Of a stretch of 57,314 bases of DNA, positions 50,604-57,314 are shown piece by piece. The stretch's first letter is position 1. The number at the start of each line of letters is the position of its first letter. This DNA comes from Cyanophora paradoxa (Eukaryota; Glaucocystophyceae; Cyanophorales; Cyanophoraceae), in NCBI GenBank assembly GCA_004431415.1, contig QPMI01000052.1:1-57314 (forward strand). Direction: 5' to 3'. The translations under genes and the position numbers were made by a program. The notes beneath the pieces were generated by a model. The model did not search any database and had not been told where the DNA came from. It saw only the letters and a list, made by a program, of their open reading frames with translations.

Positions 50604-53600
50604 TTGATCAAGCGGTCGCCTGCGCGACGCGAGGCGATCTCTCGCACCTCTTCCGTCCTGCTGACGCCGGCTCCGGCTCTGGGTACGGCGGTAAGTGTGC
50701 AAAGGGGGTACTCGTTCGCGCAGAAGGGCAGGTGGGACTTCTGCAGTATGGCGTTCGCAGGCCTTGGAGTGCCCTGTTTGGGACACGGGCTAGCACCGCA
50801 GACGCGCCCCGCCGACCCTCCTGCGTGCTGCGTGCCTCCCGCCGAGCGCCCATCGAGCGGCGCGGAGCACGTCAGGGGGCAGCGCATTGCGACCGTCTTT
50901 GGCACCAGCGTCGGTCATCGGCCCGTCTTCGGGCGTCAGATTAGGCTAGGCAGGTCGCAGCAAGACGCTGACCGCGAATCCGATGCCGGCTTGCAGCCTC
51001 GCTGCGAGGCGCAGCGCCCCCCCTGCGGTAGCTATGTGGTCGCGGGAGCGATATCAATCAGCAGAGCCGAAGTAGCTGAGACGCCTGCGCCGGAGCCGCC
51101 GAACCGCGAAGGTACGCACGCACGCCTAGATTCGTCTCCGAATCCGCCGGCGCGCGCCTCCGATCCATCCTAAATCTCCCGCAGTTTCGCTGCGTCAGCT
51201 CGTTGCCCTCCTTCTTCTGGCCCAGAGCGATGCCGAACGCGTCTCAATCCTGGAGGCGCAGCCGGCCGTGCGGGGGTTCCTCGCGCGGGCGCGGCGTCAG
51301 GCAGTCCGGGACTTCGCGCAACAGCTGGACGTGCAGCACAAGCTCATATTCTATAGCGTCATCGCGCTGGGCCAGGGCGCGAACATGCTGGCCGGTTCGC
51401 ACCGGCTGCGGCGGGGGGAGCTGATGGCGCGCCTGGGGGACCTCGTGCGGGCGCTGGAGCCGGTGCAGAACTTCTACGCGGACATCGGCGGCGTGGCGGG
51501 GTACCACCTGAAGGTCCTCGACCTCATCGCCGCGCACGAGGGCGGCGTGAGCCACGGCGGCGAGGACATCGCCGCCTGCCCCGTCCAGCACGGCGAGGAG
51601 GTCGCCGCCGCCGCCGCGCTCCTCTCCGCCAGCGGCGCTGGCAGCGGTCTCCTCGGCCGCACCAGCAGCACCTCGGCCGCCGGCGTCGAGGAGACCGTCC
51701 GCTTTGACGCCCCGCCCCTCGTCGACCTCCGCAGCGGCGCTGCCGCCGCCCGCCTCTCTCCCTCGTGGGGTATCGAGCACATGTCCGAAATCTGCGAGCT
51801 GTACCCCCTCGGCGGCGCCGGCGACCGCCTCGGCCTGGTCGACCCCGTCACCGGTACCCCGCCCCGCTCCGCCCCGCCCGGGTCACCGCGCCGCTGACGC
51901 GGCGGGGGTCAGGGGCGTCCCTCCCGGCGGCGTGCCTGCCCATGCAGGGCCGCTCGATGCTCGAGATTATGCTCCGCGACCTGACGGTACCCCGCCCCTC
52001 CCCATTCCTTTTCCCTCCTTTCCGGCGCGAGCCCCGCGCCCAGGGCCGCGAATACCTCTACTACAAGTGCTTCGGCGAGATAACGCCGACCCCCGTGGCC
52101 GTGCGCGCGTACCCCCCGCCCCCGAAGGCCCCGCCGAGGCCCCCCCGCAGATCATGACCTCTCACGAGAAGGACAACCACGCGCACGTGACCCGCATGTG
52201 CGAGGTGCGGCACAGGGTGGGCGGGCGGAGGGACGGGAAGGCGCCGAGCCGCCGGCGTCTGACCCGAGCGCCCCGGCGCCCCGCCTCGCTCGCAGGAGGC
52301 CGACTACTTCGGGCGGCCGCGGGAATCGTTCTTCTTCTTCACGCAGCCGTCCGTCCCCGCCGTCACCAGGTCCGCCGCGGCCCCGCCAGGCGGGGGCGAG
52401 GGCGCCGGCCGGGCCTCACGGGCGGGCAGGGAGGGGGCGTGGCTCTTCCAGCGGCCGGTCTCGCTGGTGACGAAGCCGGGGGGGCACGGCGTGGTGTGGC
52501 GCCTGGCGCAGCAGGCCGGCCTCTTCGAGTGGCTCGCCGCCCAGGAGCGCACCAAGGCCCTCATTCGCCAGGCGAGCCGGCCCCCGCCCCGGCCCCCCGC
52601 GCCCCTGACGGCGGCCGCAGATCAACAACCCCATCGCCGGCGTCGACGCGCTCCTCCTCTCCCTCGCCGGGGTGCGCCCCCGGCCGGGCTCCTTCGTCTC
52701 GCACCCCTCCCACTCGGCCGGGCCTGACGGCCGCCCGGCTCGCGGTGCAGGTGGGGTGCCGGCTGAACAAGTCGTTCGGGTTCGCGGCGACGGAGCGGGC
52801 CAAGGGCGCCTCGGAGGGCGTCAACGTCCTCGTCGAGCGCCGCGTCGTGCGCCGCCCCGCCCCGCCCCCGCCTTGCCCGGCTGCAGGCCTGCCTAACGCC
52901 TCGTCCTCCCCCGCCCGCCCGCCCGGCAGGTGGACGAGGAGGGGTCGGAGCGGCACGAGTACGCGGTGACCTGCGTCGAATACACAGACTTCGCCAAGTT
53001 CGGCATGGCCGACGGCGCGCCGGCCCCGCCCCGCCCCGCCCGCGCCCTCTGACGCCGCCGCCGGCTCGTCCGTCGCGCAGACGCGGAGAGCCTTGAGCTG
53101 CCCTCCAACGCGAACCTGCTCTTCGCGGACCTGGGCGTGGTGGAGCAGCTGCTGCGGCGCCCCGGGGCGGGGCACCCGGGCCTCACAGTGAACCTCTCGA
53201 AGCCGCTGAAGTACACGGACGAGGCGGGGCGCGCCGCCGAGGCCGCCGCCTGCCGCCTCGAGTCCACCATGCAGGCGAGCCCGGCCCCGGGCTCCGCCCC
53301 CGCCCCCCGCCCCCGCCCCAGCTCACGTTTCGTGCGCGGGCAGAGTATCGCGGACTACATCGTGGAGGAGAGCGAGGGGCCGCTGCCGGCGGGGGCGGAG
53401 CGGGACGAGCGCGTGCCGACCTTCGTCCTCTTCGACGAGCGCCGCCGCGTCACCTCCTCCGCCAAGAAGAGGCCCGCCGCCCTCCCCCGCTCCGCCCCAG
53501 GGCTCCAGGCTGAGAGAGGGCGCCCCGACAGGTTCGCGCCGGAGAAGGGGGCCGTGATGCAGACGCCGGAGCGCTCGTTCTACGACTCGCTCCGCAACGC

Positions 53601-54668
53601 CCGCGAGCTCCTCGCCGACCGCTGCGGCGTGGACATGCCCGAGGTCCGCCCCCCTCCTCGCCTGCCGGCCGGGCCCCCCCCCGGGCCGATGCGGCGCCTC
53701 AGGTACCGCCCTTCGACGAGTACGTGGCCGGCGGACTCCGGCCCCCGTTCCTCGTCTGGTACCACCCGGCCCTCGGCCCCACCTACGAGGTCCCGCCCCC
53801 GCGCCCCTCTCCCCGGCGTCGCCGCCGGCGTCCGAGGCGCGGGGCCGGGGGCAGGTGATCGGGCAGAAGGTGCGCGGGGGCCGGCTGGCGCCCGGGGCGG
53901 AGCTGCGGCTGGAGGTGGCGGAGCTGGAGGCGCGGGGCCTCGACCTGGAGGGCTCCTTGCTCGTCGAGGCGGAGAACGTCGTGGGGGCCCCCGAGCGCCC
54001 CGGCGGGCCCGTCCGCATGGACGACGCCCGCGCCGGCCGCTGCACCCTCCGCAACGTCCGCGTCCGCAACGCCGGCGTGCGTTACGACGCCCCCGAGAGC
54101 TGCTTCTGGCAGGTGCCGCCTGCCCCCGCCCCGCCCCGCCCCGCCCCGCGCTGTGCCCCGCGCGCCCCCGCCGCCTTGGCCCGAGCGGGCGCCCGGGCAG
54201 GCGCGGGTCACGCGGGGCGAGCGGGCGCTGGTCCGCATCCGCGGCAACGGCGAGTTCCACGCCGAGGACGTCACCCTCTCCGGCGACGTGGTGCGCCCCT
54301 GTACCCCCTCCGCGCCCTGTACCCCGGCGCGCCGCCTGAGGCGCGGGGCGCGGCAGGTCTACCAGGTGCCGGACGGGTGCAGGGTGTCGGTGACGGCGGG
54401 GCCCGACGGGCGGCCGGCGGTCACCACGGAGCGCCTCGCGGGGGGCCCGACCTGGCGCTGGGGGTACTGGATCGAGCGGGGCCACGTGCGGGTGGCGCGG
54501 GAGGAGAGGGGCAGCCCGGCCTTCTCCGCGGCCGAGGAGCTGCGGGCGCTGACCGCCTCGCTCGTCGCCCGCGCGCGCCCGCCCCGGCGCGAGCCGGCGG
54601 CATCGGCCCTCGGGGGCCGCCTTCGCTCCCGCGGCGCCGAGCTGAGCCTAGCCTCTGCCGCCCTGTGA
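50604..54668 (+). CDS. UGP3: UGP3-like UDP-glucose pyrophosphorylase (multi-exon)
   Basis: The family makes UDP-glucose from UTP and glucose-1-phosphate; the plant plastid enzyme UGP3 feeds sulfolipid synthesis. An Arg-rich N-terminal exon (start 50,604 or 50,748, possibly a targeting peptide) splices at 51,112 to 51,184 into SLRQLVALLLLAQ. Then come FYADIGGVAGYHLKVLDLIA, ICELYPLGGAGDRLGLVDPV (nucleotide-binding loop), LPMQGRSMLEIMLRDL, IMTSHEKDNHAHVTRMCE, TKPGGHGVVWRLAQQAGLFE, INNPIAGVDALLLSLAG, LNKSFGFAATERAKGASEGV and VTCVEYTDFAKFGMADG. A long C-terminal region with repeated short strands (CTLRNVRVRNAGVRYDAPES) looks like a beta-helix. The stop is 54,666-54,668. The order of motifs matches plant UGP3 throughout. 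Introns are short; the one at 52,572-52,620 has a GC donor. It is divergent from the dikinase gene. Confidence 0.85.
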
Positions 54669-55565
54669 CGGGCTGCGTCCTCGCCACGGCCGCCCCACTT
54701 TTCCTTAGCAACTGCCCTCGTCCCTCCCTCAGCGTCTCTGCATCATTCTTTTTGACTCTGTTCGGCTCCGCAGCTCAGCGGCTTTGAGCCATGTATTTTA
54801 GGTTTGTAGAATCGTAGCCATGTTCTCTAGCTCTTGGATAGCTGATGCTATGAGCTTGACATCGTAATTTAACTTCGTAATTCTGAAATCTGGATTCGGA
54901 ATTTGCAGCCGCTGATCATGAGCGCGCTGTATCTCTTGCGCTCGCGCTCGCGCAGCGGCCTTGTGCATGCAACATGCGGCCCGGCGCCGCGGCGCGCGCG
55001 GCCGCGCCAGGCGCCAAACAAGTGCAAGCACGACCAAATTTAAAATCGGACCAAACCTAGCTAGGGGGCGTACACGATTACAGCACAAGGCCGGCATCCA
55101 GCCTGGCACTGCGGCAGCGTGTAAGCTACTGAGCTTCCAGCTTGTAAACGTATACCGCGGGAATAGCTGCGAAGACGAGCTGCAGCTGCAGGGCGATGAG
55201 GGACGCCGATATCGATCGGCCCATCGGGGGCGCAGCAACGACCGGCCAACACGTCGCTGATCGTGGCAAGTCGACGCACAAACGCGGCGAAAACGATGAA
55301 GCTGATGAGGACGCGGTGCTTGAGAGCCCGCGGAAGCGGCCTGCCCGCGGATCGGCCGAGGATAGCGCCGGCAAGAAGCGGACGCGCGGCCAGACGCGAA
55401 GAAGCGAGGCTGCACAAGAGCGTGAGGTTCACAGCTTTCATTTAACCGTCGCCTCTCTGGGTTTCTTGGCATTTACACTGGAGCGCATGCGCAGCACCTC
55501 GGACTGGAACAGCCGCTGGAAGGACGAGAATCAGAGGAGACCATGCCATCTAACGTAGAGCTTAG
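54669..55565. other. Spacer with uncertain coding signal
   Basis: Minus-strand frames contain hydrophobic stretches HRVLISFIVFAAFVRRLATI (about 55,320) and ISASLIALQLQLVFAAIPAV (about 55,210), which could be two membrane segments of a small gene if a frame change or unrecognised intron lies between them. A plus-strand frame across the same DNA (55,196-55,558) gives a hydrophilic 120-residue product. I cannot choose between them, or rule out that neither is coding. Confidence 0.25.
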
Positions 55566-56390
55566 CTATGACGTGCGCCACGCCATGCCGCCTGGCGCTT
55601 CCCTAGAGGGCGGCCGGCCGCGCTTGATCGTTCGAGGCGCCCCCGCGACGCGCGCAGGTCGGGGCGATAGGCGAGGAAGACCCGGCCACCAGGCCCCGGG
55701 CAGGCCCGCCGCCCTCCGCTGACGACGTCGCGACGGCCCACGCCGGAGAGGTGCGCTGACCCCGCGGGGCCCGTCGAGCCCCGCCCGCACCTGAGAATTT
55801 GATCCGGCGGGGGTGGGCGGCAGCACCTGGGCCTGGAGCAGCCGATCGAGGGGCGGGAGGCGGACGAAACTGTCCCCGCGCCCCTCGACGACTACGCTGA
55901 AGAAGAGGAGGAGGAGGGGAGCGAGGCGGGGCGCGCGCCGGCCGCCCCCGAGCAGAAGCCGCGCCGCCTCCGCCACGAGGAGCCCGACGGGCGCCCCGGG
56001 GACGGGCAGCACGGGCGCCGGCACGAGGAGCGGGGGCAGGGGCCCGAGGAACACCGCCCGGCCCCGGAGACCTCCTCCGCGCGGCGGCCGCCCACGAGTC
56101 CGAGGTGCCCGCCGCGCCGCCCGGCCCGGCCTCCGCGGCCCCGGGGCGGCTGGCTGAGGGGCGGGGCCAGCACCTGGGGCTGCAGCAGCCGCTGGAGGGG
56201 GTCGAGGCGGACGAGGCGGCGCTCTCCGACGTCGAGCGCGCCTATGACGTGCCCCGCCCCCCGCCCCGCCCCCCGCCCCGCCGCACGCGGCACGAGACGC
56301 CCCGCAGGAGTCCGAGGCGCTGCGGGAGTGACTCGGGTGGAGGCCTCTGCGGGACTCACCGAGGCGGCGTTCGCCCGCCTTGGTCAACTT
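55566..56390 (+). other. Low-complexity GC-rich segment with duplicated acidic coding-like block
   Basis: Two plus-strand blocks about 340 bp apart (55,825-55,905 and 56,165-56,245) match: the first reads QHLGLEQPIEGREADE, the second QHLGLQQPLEGVEADE. The first is followed by an acidic run (DDYAEEEEEEGSE). This points to an exon duplication in a disordered acidic protein, but start, stop and introns could not be fixed. Confidence 0.35.
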
Positions 56391-57314
56391 TCTTGTTCAA
56401 AATCATCAAATCAGATCACCTTGTGTTGGCAAGCTTAAGGCGCGCGGCCAGTGCATTGGTGCACGCGGCAAGTTGACTGGCAATTGCAATGCGTGAGGCT
56501 CCGTGAGCAATGCGGTACCACGGTAATTCACATTCGCTATAGCTAAATCTACCGCGGCCCGCGCACAGTTATCGTGGCACGGCCCCCAGGCCTGGCCCAG
56601 ATCTAGATTTTCGGTCCTTCTCAAGTTTTCCGAGATTAAGCAGCAGCAACTTCAAATGCAGAATCGGAATTGACTGAGTGATGATCAGTTCCAATTTTCA
56701 GGACTCGGGACGATCGATATCCTAATCGAGTATTCTGATTTCGCATGTGCATGCTCATGATCAAGTCTTCAAGTGACTCATCCGTGGCGTCGGCATCTCC
56801 GAATAGAATGCGACCTTTCCCGGGAACCTGCCGCGGACTGGCGCCGGCCCGGCGCGCGCCGGCCGTCGAAGCTTTAATTATAAAATTTTAAGCCTCTAGT
56901 TAAGCCTTGAATTCAAGTTCGAATTCGATCAAGGCTTACTAAAGTTCACGTCTTCGAATCCCGCCCGTTCCACATAATTCCGATCGATCATGCCCCACCT
57001 TTCCTGTACACGCCCCCACAGTGCTGGAGTAGACTAGAGGCTGTGGCCGGTAATTCACCAAAAAACAAATTACTAAAGTTAACTTGAGGCTTAAAATTTT
57101 AAAGCTTCGATCGATCGACCGTCGGACCCGGCCCGGCGGCCCCCCGGCCCCCGGCCCCTACTACCCGGGGGTACGGGTATAGGCAATAGGCTATAGCTAC
57201 TAGGCTAGCGCTAGCGAGGCGCCGGCGCCGGCGCCGGCGCCGGCTCAGAGCTCGCGAGGAATCGAGGCAAGTTGAAGTGCAAGCACGGTGGAAGTACCCG
57301 GGACGCTTTTGCTT
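56391..57314. other. Palindrome-rich spacer at right edge
   Basis: No gene is seen. It holds the MITE-like inverted repeat (listed separately), a GCCGGC microsatellite at about 57,217-57,243, and many GATC/TCGA/CTAG words. Confidence 0.55.
56866..57110. repeat. MITE-like element bounded by inverted repeats
   Basis: The left arm 56,866-56,903 and right arm 57,079-57,110 are reverse complements apart from a five-base insertion and one mismatch; both contain AAGCTTTA and AAAATTTTAAGCCTC. Inside the left part there is a second, 10-bp inverted repeat at 56,901-56,910 and 56,929-56,938. The 245-bp size, AT-rich content within GC-rich host DNA and terminal inversion resemble a miniature inverted-repeat transposable element. 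No target-site duplication was identified. Confidence 0.5.

Noticed and set aside
56930-56985. T-arm-like sequence (TTCGAATCC) suggesting a tRNA gene
   Set aside because: The five bases on either side do not pair, and no D-arm, anticodon arm or acceptor stem could be fitted upstream.

Overview
The window joins two very different kinds of DNA. Positions 1 to about 18,700 are AT-rich and intron-free, with densely packed genes that look like a eukaryotic DNA virus of the polinton-like virus/virophage type. Positions about 18,740 to 57,314 are GC-rich nuclear DNA of a microalga, with genes cut by many introns of roughly 50-90 bp. The alga most likely stores starch-type alpha-glucan, because it carries an alpha-glucan water dikinase. 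A green alga or another starch-storing lineage (for example a cryptophyte) fits; the species cannot be named from sequence alone.

Viral part. A minus-strand block (86-5974) holds a double-jelly-roll major capsid protein, an A32/FtsK-like packaging ATPase, a penton-like protein and several unrecognised genes. Every member is broken by one or more frameshifts or stops. A second penton-like gene (6004-6934, plus, one frameshift) and a patatin-like lipase with a discoidin-like C-terminus (6924-8478, minus, two breaks near its start) follow. From 8522 to 17,724 every gene is intact and on the plus strand: a 2,141-residue mosaic tail-fibre-like protein ending in a Peptidase_S74 chaperone domain, a small protein, two paralogous putative structural proteins, a zinc-ribbon DUF723-like mini-protein, and a complete bacterial-type S-adenosylmethionine decarboxylase. 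About 900 bp of AT-rich repeats follow: GTTGACT-type repeats, an inverted repeat, and four copies of a 31-bp iteron-like unit. This part ends in a perfect 79-bp palindrome exactly where composition switches.

Retroelement. Positions about 18,740-28,900 hold a Ty3/gypsy-type element: a very large Gag-like ORF, aspartic protease, reverse transcriptase/RNase H, and integrase with a GPY/F module. The four reading frames are each offset by -1 from the one before. Six short GC-rich hairpins follow the integrase. No LTR could be delimited.

Algal genes. These are a hybrid histidine kinase with GAF domains (30,126-36,828, plus), a small four-transmembrane protein (38,218-39,577, minus), an unrecognised multi-exon gene (40,974-43,557, minus), the glucan water dikinase (44,247-50,526, minus), and a UGP3-like plastid UDP-glucose pyrophosphorylase (about 50,604-54,668, plus). 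The last two are divergent with possibly only 77 bp between their start codons, which suggests a shared promoter for two glucan/UDP-glucose genes. Several introns, checked by protein continuity, start with GC instead of GT. The spacers between algal genes are rich in self-complementary words, short tandem repeats and one MITE-like inverted repeat.

Whether the virus is truly integrated next to the retroelement, or the two were joined by an assembly or amplification artefact at the palindrome, cannot be decided from the sequence. All functions are read by eye from motifs; no database search was run.
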